From: Ignavibacteria bacterium UBA4661
GTDB taxonomy: Bacteria > Bacteroidota > Ignavibacteria > Kapaibacteriales > UBA4661
Length of the DNA stretch: 6,423 nucleotides
Direction: 5' to 3'
NCBI GenBank assembly: GCA_002405405.1
Contig: DHLT01000305.1
Span: 1 to 6,423 of the forward strand
The notes beneath the pieces were generated by a model. The model made no database searches and had not been told where the DNA came from. It worked only from the letters and a program-made list of their open reading frames with translations. The translations under genes and the position numbers were made by a program. Each line of letters starts with the position of its first letter. Position 1 is the stretch's first letter. Shown piece after piece: positions 1-6,423 of this stretch.

Positions 1-286
1 ATACGAGATGAGCACATGCTAATGTAGCTGCATTGGAGAGAATTATCTCTGCATTGGAGCGAGAAGATTCTATCATGACGGATTTCTGTGCCCCGCGGCT
101 GAGGGCTTCAAAGCTGAGTGCTCCACTGCCTGCACAAATATCGAGGACATGTGCTTCGGAGAGATCGCAATGATTGTACAGAATGTTGAAGATTGTTTCG
201 CGAGCGCGGTCAGTAGTAGGGCGTGCCGATTGCAAGCGTTGAGTATTCAGTGTACGTCCTTTGAAAGTACCGCCGGTAATCCGCAT
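1..286 (-). CDS. rsmD: 16S rRNA (guanine(966)-N2)-methyltransferase RsmD, N-terminal part (3' end cut by window edge)
   Basis: This enzyme transfers a methyl group from S-adenosylmethionine to N2 of G966 in 16S rRNA, acting in the cytoplasm on the assembled 30S particle. Ninety-five codons are visible, about half of the usual 180-190 residues. The family's opening is plain: MRITGGTFKGRTL at residues 1-13, the RPTTDRARETIFNIL block at 22-36, and SAM-binding motif I (VLDICAGSGALSFEALSRG) at about 47-65, followed by an acidic residue in MIES (Glu73), the usual ribose-binding position. The catalytic NPPY-type motif lies beyond the window, so its integrity cannot be judged. The ATG at 286-284 is the only plausible start, because an in-frame TGA sits eight codons upstream. 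I see no Shine-Dalgarno sequence before it. It lies 65 bases after the PilM-like gene on the same strand and is probably co-transcribed with it. Identity is near certain from the motifs. Confidence 0.95.
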   Translation of the reverse strand, partial: MRITGGTFKGRTLNTQRLQSARPTTDRARETIFNILYNHCDLSEAHVLDICAGSGALSFEALSRGAQKSVMIESSRSNAEIILSNAATLACAHLV

Positions 287-351
287 AGCAAGCCACAGAG
301 AAAGAAATCAAGGGAATGATCTATACCCATTGAGAGATAATATTCAAGAAA

Positions 352-1275
352 CTACATTTCCATCGGGATATTCATCATCGGCACGGCACTGCCAATGCAC
401 GAAGGAAGAATATGCGCCACGCGCGAGCAGTAGTCGCGTTCTCGATCACCAAGCGATGTCGTGAGCATACGCAGAGCATTCAAGCGATGTACCGGGACGG
501 ACATTTTTGTTGTGGCATCATGGAGTTTGGCTGAAGTCAGACCTGCACCAAAGAAAAAAGCACCATCAATAAACGGAACGAGGTTTTCCGTCATTTTGTG
601 AATTTGAGCTTCACATTCGCCACCAAAATCGCGGACACTATCACTCATAATAGACATATAGGCGGCAATTTTCCCATCGCGAACAACGCTCACATCCCAG
701 AATTTACCATGAATACCGAAGAGTGCAACTGTCTGAGAAAGCGAATCAGGATAGTTATAGCAATAGGCATCATGTGCAGTGAACTGTGCGACATCGATGC
801 GATCAATACGACCATGTAATGGGAGCAAGGCGATCTCCGGAATGCGCGGTGTCATTTTATCCATGATTGTTGCCAATGCAAAATCTTTACCCTTGTTGTT
901 TGGTGGTAGAGTATAGACACGACTGCGAAATTGTCCTTTTTCAAACTGCGGAAAATTTTGGTTGATTTCCATGTTGAGCATTTGGCGGATCTGTGCTCGA
1001 GTAGCTTCTTCAGGAATGGGAAATGTATGGACAATAGCACATTCCATAGCGATTGATACTGTAATGCGCGAAGCTGCACCGCCAATTTCAGCTAAAATTT
1101 CATTCAGATCGAGCAAAACTTGCGAGGCAATTGCATTTTCGACTGTTCCATTGAAATCAATCGGACGATCGGTCGAATTGATATATGCCAAAGAATACGC
1201 AAACTTTGGATCCGGCTCTAGAAGAGCTACGTATGTGCGATCATAATCAAAATAAACAGCAATAGTCGGTTCCAT
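352..1275 (-). CDS. PilM-like actin-fold protein of unknown function, upstream of rsmD
   Basis: I recognise the fold pattern but not a named family. The 307-residue protein follows the plan of PilM-like members of the actin/FtsA ATPase superfamily. It has an N-terminal beta hairpin (AVYFDYDRTYVAL, residues 6-18) and a TVSIAMECAIVHTFPIP strand at 72-88. A helix of the PilM 'EINQNFPQF' kind follows at 103-111. A second lobe opens with VALFGIHGKFWDVSVVRDGKI (split around 183-203), then FFFGAG at 240-245 and a C-terminal CIGSAV at 293-298. No signal peptide or membrane segment is visible. The phosphate-binding loops lack the usual Asp-x-Gly pattern, so ATP binding is doubtful. I chose the ATG at 1275-1273 because a GAGGA lies 8 bases before it; the in-frame TTG five codons earlier overlaps that ribosome site. 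No other pilus gene is visible. In Bacteroidota a DUF3822 protein often precedes rsmD (from memory), and this may be its counterpart. A PilM role is only one possibility. Confidence 0.75.
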   Translation of the reverse strand: MEPTIAVYFDYDRTYVALLEPDPKFAYSLAYINSTDRPIDFNGTVENAIASQVLLDLNEILAEIGGAASRITVSIAMECAIVHTFPIPEEATRAQIRQMLNMEINQNFPQFEKGQFRSRVYTLPPNNKGKDFALATIMDKMTPRIPEIALLPLHGRIDRIDVAQFTAHDAYCYNYPDSLSQTVALFGIHGKFWDVSVVRDGKIAAYMSIMSDSVRDFGGECEAQIHKMTENLVPFIDGAFFFGAGLTSAKLHDATTKMSVPVHRLNALRMLTTSLGDRERDYCSRVAHILPSCIGSAVPMMNIPMEM

Positions 1276-1283
1276 GGAGTGTA

Positions 1284-1288
1284 TCCTC
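1284..1288 (-). promoter_or_regulatory. Shine-Dalgarno site of the PilM-like gene
   Basis: On the minus strand the sequence GAGGA stands 8 bases before the ATG at 1275-1273. This decides the start: the upstream in-frame TTG at 1290-1288 overlaps the site and has no ribosome site of its own at a good distance. The wording around it (AGGATACA, then four bases, then ATG) is nearly the same as before the aconitase gene. Confidence 0.7.
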
Positions 1289-1650
1289 AAGATGCAAAGA
1301 AGAGTTGTCTGAATGTATTTCTCTGCGCTGTACTCTGTTCGATGAGTGTTATCAAAATAAATTCAGGCACAATGTAGCAAAAAGTCATCAAGCGAGAGAA
1401 CGTACGCTTATTTCCCTTGCAGCATTATCATCAAAAGTACTCCGAAAAAATCTTGCCAAAAAACTGATAGCGTATAATCATGATGAAATTCCTGAAAACT
1501 CTCCGTGCCACAGCATGTGATTTTTGTATCTTCGCAGTGCGCATTCGTCATGCAGTTTGTGTGTGCAACAGCAACTGCAAAAACCGATGAAAATTCTATG
1601 CCCGGCTCATAATTTTTTGTCTGTTCTCATTTCATATTCACATTCACATT

Positions 1651-1655
1651 AAGGA
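1651..1655 (+). promoter_or_regulatory. Shine-Dalgarno site of the aconitase gene
   Basis: AAGGA stands 8 bases before the ATG at 1664-1666, the same spacing as in the divergent PilM-like gene. It supports this ATG over the internal ATG at codon 7. Confidence 0.65.
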
Positions 1656-1663
1656 TACAACCT

Positions 1664-3919
1664 ATGGTACGCGATCTTGCGATGATTAAAAAAGTCTATG
1701 CCGATTTTGGTAATCGTGTTGTAGCGGCAAAAGCTAAACTTGGTCGTTCGATGACCTTTGCTGAAAAAGTATTATTTGCTCACCTGGATGTACCGGTCGA
1801 TCAACATACTGAATTACCTACACGCGGTGTTTCATACGTAGATTTTCGTCCTGACCGTGTTGCCATGCAAGATGCTACAGCACAAATGGCATTGTTGCAA
1901 TTTATGTCAGCTGGGATGCCTCGTGTGGCTGTGCCCTCGACAGTGCATTGCGATCACTTGATTCGTGCTGAGCATGGTGCAGTATCCGATTTACAGAAAT
2001 CATTGGTCGAAAACGAAGAAGTCTTCAATTTCCTTGCTTCAGTATCAAAGAAATATGGCATCGGTTTTTGGAAGCCCGGTGCAGGTATTATTCACCAAGT
2101 CGTTATCGAAAATTATGCATTCCCCGGTGGAATGATGATTGGAACAGATTCGCATACACCGAATGCCGGTGGTCTTGGTATGATTGCTATTGGTGTTGGT
2201 GGTGCTGATGCAGTCGATGTTATGGCTGGTATGCCATGGGAATTGCAAGCACCGAAATTTATTGGTGTGAAGCTGACCGGTAAGTTATCAGGATGGACTT
2301 CACCAAAAGATGTGATTCTCAAACTTGCAGGTATCCTGACCGTAAAAGGTGGTACCGGTGCTATCGTTGAATACTTTGGCGAGGGATGTGCCAATATGTC
2401 CGCAACCGGTAAAGGAACGATCTGTAACATGGGCGCAGAGATTGGTGCAACAACATCCATTTTCCCGTATGACGCTTCGATGGCGCGGTACTTGGCTTCG
2501 ACCGGTCGTCAAGAGGTTGCCGATCTTGCCGATGGTATCGCTGAGCATCTGTGTGCCGATCCTGATGTTATTGCAAATCCTGAGAAATACTATGATCAAG
2601 TTATCGAAATCAATCTGTCAGAGTTGGAGCCGCATATCAATGGTCCATTCACACCGGATCTCGCGCAACCAATTTCAGAGTTTGTGAAAAATGTGAAAAA
2701 GAATGAATGGCCCGAAGAACTGCGTGTTGCGTTGATTGGCTCATGTACTAATTCCAGCTATGAGGATATGACGCGCGTTGCGGCAATTGCCAAAGAGGCG
2801 GCAAAACATGGGTTAAAGGCAAAAGCAGAATTCACGATTACGCCGGGTTCAGAGCAAGTCCTGAAAACCATTCAACGCGATGGTGTGCTTGAAGCAATGG
2901 AATCCATCGGCGGCACTGTACTTGCCAATGCATGCGGACCATGTATTGGTCAGTGGAAGCGTCATGATGTGAAAAAAGGTGATAAGAACTCTATTATTAC
3001 GTCATTCAACCGCAACTTTACCGGTCGTAATGATGGCATTGCAGAAACACATGCGTTTGTCGCATCGCCGGAAACAGTTGCTGCATTTGCACTTGCGGGT
3101 AACCTGACTGTTGATTTTACCAAAGAGCCAATCAATGGTGTCATGCTTCAACCACCAGTAGGCGATGAATTACCAGCTGGCGGTTTTGTTCCTGATCTTG
3201 AAGGATTTGTTGCACCCGCTGAAGATGGTTCAGGTGTTGAAGTGGTGATTGCTGCAACATCCGATCGCTTGCAAAAGCTTGCGCCTTTCTCAGCACCAAC
3301 TGCGGAAATGTATAAAAACATGCCGCTTCTTATGAAAGTGAAAGGTAAATGTACCACTGACCATATCTCGATGGCAGGTCCATGGTTGAAATTCCGTGGG
3401 CATTTGGATAACATCTCCAATAATATGTTCATTGGTGCAATCAACTATGCCAATGGCATGGCAAATAGCATCAAGAATCGGTTAAGCGGTGCCTATGACG
3501 AAGTACCGAAAGTTGCACGTGAGTACAAAGCCAACAATTTGGGTTGGGTTGTCGTTGGTGATGAAAACTATGGAGAAGGTTCATCACGCGAGCATGCCGC
3601 TATGGAGCCACGTTTCTTGAACGGTAAAGTGATTATCACAAAATCTTTTGCTCGTATTCATGAAACGAACCTCAAAAAACAAGGTATGTTGCCACTGACA
3701 TTTGTGAATCCTGCTGATTATGATACGATTGTTGAAGGGGATACATTGAGCTTGGATATTACAACTCTTGCACCCGGTAAGCATGTTGAACTCACGATTA
3801 CACATGGCGATGGTACAACAGCAACTATTATGTTAAAACACACATTTAATGCACAACAGTTGGCGTGGTTCCATGCAGGTAGTGCATTGAATTTAATGGC
3901 GAAAAAAATAGCACACTAA
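1664..3919 (+). CDS. Aconitate hydratase, mitochondrial/Bacteroidota type
   Basis: Aconitase isomerises citrate to isocitrate through cis-aconitate in the TCA cycle, in the cytoplasm, using a [4Fe-4S] cluster. The 751 residues match the length of mitochondrial-type aconitases (about 750) rather than the 860-900 of bacterial AcnA or AcnB. The cluster ligands are Cys361 (GSCTNSS) and Cys424/Cys427 ([10 protein letters not shown]). By alignment to the pig enzyme from memory, other active-site residues are present: Asp97-His98 (CDH), His144, Asp162-Ser163-His164 (TDSHTPN), Arg450 and Arg455 (NRNFTGR), Arg578 (KFRGH) and the catalytic Ser640 with Arg642 (GEGSSREHA). The swivel domain begins near residue 540. 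Nothing is missing, so it should be active. The start has an AAGGA 8 bases upstream, and related proteins also begin a few residues before 'MIKKVY'. No other TCA gene is adjacent, and no strong terminator follows; a weak TTGAATT/AATTCAA pairing at 3933-3969 is not convincing. I leave the symbol blank because usage (acn, acnA) varies for this type. Confidence 0.97.
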   Translation: MVRDLAMIKKVYADFGNRVVAAKAKLGRSMTFAEKVLFAHLDVPVDQHTELPTRGVSYVDFRPDRVAMQDATAQMALLQFMSAGMPRVAVPSTVHCDHLIRAEHGAVSDLQKSLVENEEVFNFLASVSKKYGIGFWKPGAGIIHQVVIENYAFPGGMMIGTDSHTPNAGGLGMIAIGVGGADAVDVMAGMPWELQAPKFIGVKLTGKLSGWTSPKDVILKLAGILTVKGGTGAIVEYFGEGCANMSATGKGTICNMGAEIGATTSIFPYDASMARYLASTGRQEVADLADGIAEHLCADPDVIANPEKYYDQVIEINLSELEPHINGPFTPDLAQPISEFVKNVKKNEWPEELRVALIGSCTNSSYEDMTRVAAIAKEAAKHGLKAKAEFTITPGSEQVLKTIQRDGVLEAMESIGGTVLANACGPCIGQWKRHDVKKGDKNSIITSFNRNFTGRNDGIAETHAFVASPETVAAFALAGNLTVDFTKEPINGVMLQPPVGDELPAGGFVPDLEGFVAPAEDGSGVEVVIAATSDRLQKLAPFSAPTAEMYKNMPLLMKVKGKCTTDHISMAGPWLKFRGHLDNISNNMFIGAINYANGMANSIKNRLSGAYDEVPKVAREYKANNLGWVVVGDENYGEGSSREHAAMEPRFLNGKVIITKSFARIHETNLKKQGMLPLTFVNPADYDTIVEGDTLSLDITTLAPGKHVELTITHGDGTTATIMLKHTFNAQQLAWFHAGSALNLMAKKIAH

Positions 3920-3976
3920 TCGTAAGAAGAATTTGAATTTTTTTGTTCCTTTACGTATTGTGAATTCAAGAGCGGA

Positions 3977-4007
3977 TTGTATCTTCGGCTTGGTATTTGA
4001 ATAATAT
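3977..4007 (+). promoter_or_regulatory. Possible sigma-70-like promoter before the receiver gene
   Basis: TTGTAT at 3977-3982 is followed after 17 bases by AATAAT at 4000-4005, overlapping an AT-rich run through 4007. The spacing is right and the -35 is fair; the -10 lacks the leading T. It would give a leader of roughly 85 bases. If Bacteroidia-type promoter rules apply instead, this match means little. Confidence 0.3.
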
Positions 4008-4098
4008 ACAAAGTTGGGCAATGTGCACAGAGCATATGCTATACCGTTGTCCGCTCATAGCTTACGACATGATTTTTCTCATTTTTCATTGAATCTGC

Positions 4099-4476
4099 AT
4101 GAAACTCAAAATCTTTCTCGCTGAAGACGATCCCGGCATACGTACGCTCACCAAATTCATTTTGGAAAAAGAAGGGTTTGAATTGATTGTTGCAGAAGAT
4201 GGACAAAAAGCGTGGGATGCACTTCAAAATGTTGTACCCGACGTGATTATGTGCGATGTGCAAATGCCCCAAATGGATGGCTTTACGCTCATGAAGAAAA
4301 TCAATGGTGACTCACGATTTAATAATGCTATCAAGGTGTTTTTGACATCGATGCGCGAGCGTGAAAATATCCAACAAGGTCTATCATTGAATGTTCATGA
4401 TTACATTACAAAGCCATTCTCACCGGGGGAATTGCGCCAGCGTTTGCAATCATTAATTGATACTCATAAAAAATAA
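4099..4476 (+). CDS. Stand-alone CheY-like response regulator (receiver domain only)
   Basis: The 125 residues form one receiver domain with no output domain, so it would act by protein-protein contact or as a phosphorelay intermediate in the cytoplasm. The canonical residues are all present: the acidic pair Asp10-Asp11 (AEDDPG), the phospho-acceptor Asp53 (MCDVQMPQMDG), Thr83 (FLTS), the aromatic switch Tyr102 and Lys105-Pro106 (YITKPF). It should therefore be phosphorylated in the normal way. The ATG at 4099 has no Shine-Dalgarno sequence before it, unlike the aconitase gene. It lies 179 bases after aconitase and is closed by its own intrinsic terminator, which suggests a separate single-gene unit. 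No histidine kinase or chemotaxis gene is in the window, so the partner is unknown. It could be a CheY or a Spo0F/DivK-like regulator; the sequence alone does not decide. Confidence 0.93.
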   Translation: MKLKIFLAEDDPGIRTLTKFILEKEGFELIVAEDGQKAWDALQNVVPDVIMCDVQMPQMDGFTLMKKINGDSRFNNAIKVFLTSMRERENIQQGLSLNVHDYITKPFSPGELRQRLQSLIDTHKK

Positions 4477-4495
4477 CAGAGCTATTTTCTACAGC

Positions 4496-4543
4496 AAAAT
4501 CCGACACACGCAAAAATCATCATGTGTCGGATTTTGTCTTTTT
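4496..4543 (+). terminator. Intrinsic terminator after the receiver gene
   Basis: A perfect 13-base inverted repeat, AAAATCCGACACA at 4496-4508 and TGTGTCGGATTTT at 4523-4535, encloses a 14-base loop and is followed by a T-rich stretch (4537-4543). It begins 20 bases after the receiver gene's stop codon. The A-rich left arm and T-rich right arm could also allow it to work in the reverse direction. It separates the receiver from purB, which implies that purB has its own promoter or depends on read-through. Confidence 0.85.
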
Positions 4544-4571
4544 ATACACTTCATCTTCCTGCCTTGCTACC

Positions 4572-5864
4572 ATGATTGCACGTTACACACGCCCCGAAAT
4601 GGGTGCTATTTGGACAGACGATAACAAATACAAAATTTGGTTAGAAATTGAAACACTTGCTTGCGAAGCGCAAGCGGAACTTGGGGTGATTCCTGATGAA
4701 GCCGCACGACACATTCGTGCGACAGGAAATTTTAATGTAGAGCGTGTTCTTGAAATTGAAGAAACAACCAAGCATGATGTCATCGCATTTCTGACGAATG
4801 TTGCCGAATATGTCGGCGAGCCGGCGCGGTATATTCACTTGGGTATGACATCCAGCGATGTGCTCGATACATGTTTGTCCGTGCAACTCAAGCAGGCAGG
4901 TGAACTTCTTTTAGGACGTGTGCAACAACTGCGAAGCATCTTGGCTCGCCGTGCCAATGAATTTAAGCATACTTTGTGTATCGGACGTACGCACGGTATT
5001 CATGCCGAGCCAACAACTTTTGGTTTGAAAATGCTCCTATGGCATGAAGAGATGAAACGGAATGAAGAGCGTTTGCAGAAGGCGATAGCAACGATTGCTG
5101 TGGGGATGATTTCCGGTGCCGTAGGGACATTCGAGCATTTATCGATGCAGGTAGAAGAGTATGTCTGCAAACATTTGGGCTTGCAACCGGCGAGTGTTTC
5201 AACGCAAGTTATTCAACGTGATCGTCATGCGGAATTTCTTTCGACGCTTGCTGTGATTGGCGGTACTCTCGAAAAAATTGCTACGGAGATTCGCCATTTG
5301 CAGCGTACCGAAGTTCTCGAAGCTGAGGAGTATTTCTCAAAAGGGCAAAAGGGTAGTTCTGCAATGCCGCACAAACGTAATCCGATTGTGAGCGAGCGTG
5401 TATGCGGCTTAGCGCGTCTTCTGCGTGGCAATGCGATGGCGGCAATGGAGAATATCGCGTTGTGGCATGAGCGTGATATTTCGCACAGCAGTGTTGAGCG
5501 AGTGATTTGTCCCGACTCAACAATCGCGCTGGATTATATGCTTCATTTGATGATCAATCTCGTCGATAAGTTATTGGTGTATCCTGACACCATGCAGAAG
5601 AATTTTGATATTACCTGCGGACTGCACTACTCGCAAACAATTCTTCTGGAATTAGCAAAGCGTGGTGTGTCGCGCGAGAATGCTTATGCTATGGTGCAAC
5701 GTAATGCCATGCAGACATGGGCAGAGCGCAAACCATTTTTGGATTACCTTGTTGCCGATGCCGAGATTACAGCAATACTTCCGGCAGATGAATTGCGCTC
5801 TCTGTGCGATGTACAAAAATCACTCCGCAATGTCGATGCAATCTTTGCACGGTGCGGTGTGTAG
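4572..5864 (+). CDS. purB: Adenylosuccinate lyase
   Basis: PurB acts twice in purine synthesis in the cytoplasm, releasing fumarate from SAICAR to give AICAR and from adenylosuccinate to give AMP. From the ATG at 4572 the protein has 430 residues, the same length class as B. subtilis PurB (431), and its opening MIARYTRPEMGAIW matches that type closely. Visible active-site features are His68 (TTKHDV), the TSSD loop at 93-96, His141 (GRTHGIHAEPT) and the fumarase-superfamily signature GSSAMPHKRNP at 261-271 with the mobile-loop serines 262-263 and Lys268. Nothing is missing. The frame stays open upstream to a GTG at 4524, but that codon lies inside the preceding terminator stem and would add 16 residues absent from the family, so I reject it. 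No Shine-Dalgarno sequence precedes the ATG. TATACA at 4543-4548 could be a -10, without a good -35. No other pur gene is nearby. Confidence 0.97.
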   Translation: MIARYTRPEMGAIWTDDNKYKIWLEIETLACEAQAELGVIPDEAARHIRATGNFNVERVLEIEETTKHDVIAFLTNVAEYVGEPARYIHLGMTSSDVLDTCLSVQLKQAGELLLGRVQQLRSILARRANEFKHTLCIGRTHGIHAEPTTFGLKMLLWHEEMKRNEERLQKAIATIAVGMISGAVGTFEHLSMQVEEYVCKHLGLQPASVSTQVIQRDRHAEFLSTLAVIGGTLEKIATEIRHLQRTEVLEAEEYFSKGQKGSSAMPHKRNPIVSERVCGLARLLRGNAMAAMENIALWHERDISHSSVERVICPDSTIALDYMLHLMINLVDKLLVYPDTMQKNFDITCGLHYSQTILLELAKRGVSRENAYAMVQRNAMQTWAERKPFLDYLVADAEITAILPADELRSLCDVQKSLRNVDAIFARCGV

Positions 5865-5897
5865 ATAGACAGAAGCACATATACAATCGTAAAATGT

Positions 5898-5934
5898 AAA
5901 GAGCAGAATACACATTGGTACTCTGCTCTTTTTT
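5898..5934 (+). terminator. Intrinsic terminator after purB, between convergent genes
   Basis: AAAGAGCAGA at 5898-5907 pairs with TCTGCTCTTT at 5922-5931, a perfect 10-base stem with a 14-base loop, and six Ts run from 5929 to 5934. It lies 33 bases after the purB stop. Read on the minus strand the same stem is followed by a moderately T-rich stretch, so it may also stop transcription of the converging gene at 5963-6423. Confidence 0.85.
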
Positions 5935-5962
5935 GCTTTATGCCTTTTTCTATCTGACGCTC

Positions 5963-6423
5963 TTATTGAGTTTGCTTCAATGAGCGCAGTTGAGCTATAA
6001 ACTCAGGGTGATTCCAGTTAGCCGGACTCTGGTACTGAGCGAGGAAATTACCTTGACTGTTAAGAATAAAAGATTCATGATGCATTTCGTTCGTTTTCAG
6101 GAGCTGAAAGATTTCATCCTGCTGTTCTACTTTAGCAAAATGAATTTTGTTTGATGGATGCTTTTGAGCATACTCTTGAGCATACTGCGTCTGTTGAGAT
6201 GCATCATCAATTATATTCAGAGCAATAGACTTTACATTCCCTAGAGTACGAGATAAAGAGTCTAATTTCTCGATCTCTACATCGCCTATCCTTCTGCCAT
6301 CCCGACTCCACGTCTGAATGATCACAATATCACCTGCATCAAGCCGGAGACTATCGCCATTCAGCAAACGTATTTTGCTCAGGTCAAGAGGGGCTTTGAT
6401 GACACTAGGGCGAAAAAAGAAGA
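5963..6423 (-). CDS. Thioredoxin-fold (TlpA/Sco1-like redoxin) protein lacking redox cysteines, 5' end missing
   Basis: The open frame runs off the right edge, leaving 152 visible residues ending at a stop at 5963-5965. The fragment follows the redoxin plan: APLDLSKIRLLNGDSLRL (about 10-27) as in 'P-D-F-x-L-x-x-x-x-G-x-x-x-x-L', then DIVIIQTW (31-38), a helix, the strand VKSIALNIIDD (63-73), and FILNSQGNFLAQY (118-130) matching the 'FLID-x-x-G' strand-turn-strand. Where TlpA proteins have Trp-Cys-x-x-Cys, this one reads Trp-Ser-Arg-Asp-Gly (38-42). The cis-proline site reads His-His-Glu-Ser (114-117). There is no cysteine anywhere in the fragment, so disulfide chemistry is excluded for the visible part. 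The residues before Pro-Leu-Asp (FFFRPSVIKA) could be the tail of a signal or anchor sequence. The true start is outside; an in-frame TTG at 6367 would remove the first strand and is unlikely. TlpA-like or Sco1-like both fit; function unknown. Confidence 0.75.
   Translation of the reverse strand, partial: FFFRPSVIKAPLDLSKIRLLNGDSLRLDAGDIVIIQTWSRDGRRIGDVEIEKLDSLSRTLGNVKSIALNIIDDASQQTQYAQEYAQKHPSNKIHFAKVEQQDEIFQLLKTNEMHHESFILNSQGNFLAQYQSPANWNHPEFIAQLRSLKQTQ

Larger units (their letters stand above)
1276..1663. other. Divergent intergenic region, 388 bases, no convincing gene
   Basis: This gap separates the leftward PilM-like/rsmD unit from the rightward aconitase gene, so it should hold both promoters. 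A 71-codon open frame on the plus strand (1305-1520, TTG start) has no ribosome site, no recognisable motif and starts close to the divergent gene's leader; I do not call it. On the plus strand CATAAT at 1608-1613 could be a -10 element, but the -35 position is poor. On the minus strand an AT-rich stretch (TTTATTTTGATAAC, about 1350-1363) follows a TTGTGC and could serve the PilM-like gene, with poor spacing. A weak 6-base stem, GCAGTT/AACTGC, lies at 1552-1578. None of these is strong enough to call on its own. Confidence 0.5.

Noticed and set aside
1276..1290. Upstream TTG start extending the PilM-like protein by 5 residues
   Set aside because: The TTG overlaps the GAGGA ribosome site that is well placed for the ATG at 1275.
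1305..1520. 71-codon plus-strand open frame in the divergent gap
   Set aside because: It starts with TTG, has no ribosome site, no recognisable domain, and overlaps the region expected to hold the divergent promoters.
1552..1578. GCAGTT/AACTGC stem upstream of aconitase as a riboswitch or iron-responsive hairpin
   Set aside because: The stem has only 6 pairs with a 15-base loop and no recognisable riboswitch or IRE-like sequence; chance is sufficient.
2113..2460. Antisense open frame of 115 codons inside aconitase, and other long antisense or alternate-frame stretches in aconitase and purB
   Set aside because: They lie wholly within strongly conserved genes, lack family motifs and ribosome sites, and are expected shadows of the coding strand.
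3920..3970. Possible terminator after aconitase
   Set aside because: Only weak pairings are present (CGTAA/TTACG, TTGAATT/AATTCAA with a long loop), without a stem directly followed by a T run.
4524..4571. Upstream GTG start extending PurB by 16 residues
   Set aside because: It lies in the terminator stem of the preceding gene, and the added residues are absent from PurB proteins, which begin MIxRYxxPEM.

Overview
The window looks like ordinary chromosome from a free-living, respiring bacterium, most likely in the Bacteroidota/Chlorobiota (FCB) group. The clues are a mitochondrial-type aconitase whose N-terminus resembles Bacteroidota versions as I remember them, weak or absent Shine-Dalgarno sequences before several genes, and a methyltransferase rsmD preceded by a poorly conserved gene. 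The B. subtilis-type PurB fits Chlorobiota/Ignavibacteria relatives somewhat better than typical Bacteroidia. This placement is inference. GC content is moderate and I see no insertion sequence, phage, CRISPR, tRNA or rRNA signal.

Layout. Positions 1-1275 are read leftwards: a PilM-like actin-fold protein (352-1275), then the start of the 16S rRNA methyltransferase gene rsmD (2-286, cut by the window edge), probably one operon. A 388-base gap with no convincing gene separates this from a rightward block: aconitase (1664-3919), a stand-alone CheY-like receiver (4099-4476) closed by a clear intrinsic terminator, and adenylosuccinate lyase purB (4572-5864), also closed by an intrinsic terminator. 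From the right edge a leftward gene (5963-6423, 5' end missing) converges on purB and encodes a thioredoxin-fold protein with no cysteines.

The genes do not form one pathway. Aconitase serves the TCA cycle, PurB serves purine (IMP and AMP) synthesis, RsmD modifies the small ribosomal subunit, and the receiver takes part in phosphorelay signalling. They appear to be separate housekeeping units placed side by side. I did not find a convincing new multi-gene system. The two proteins that deserve attention are the PilM-like protein next to rsmD, whose nucleotide-binding loops look degenerate, and the thioredoxin-fold protein in which the CxxC positions read Ser-Arg-Asp-Gly and the cis-proline is also lost.
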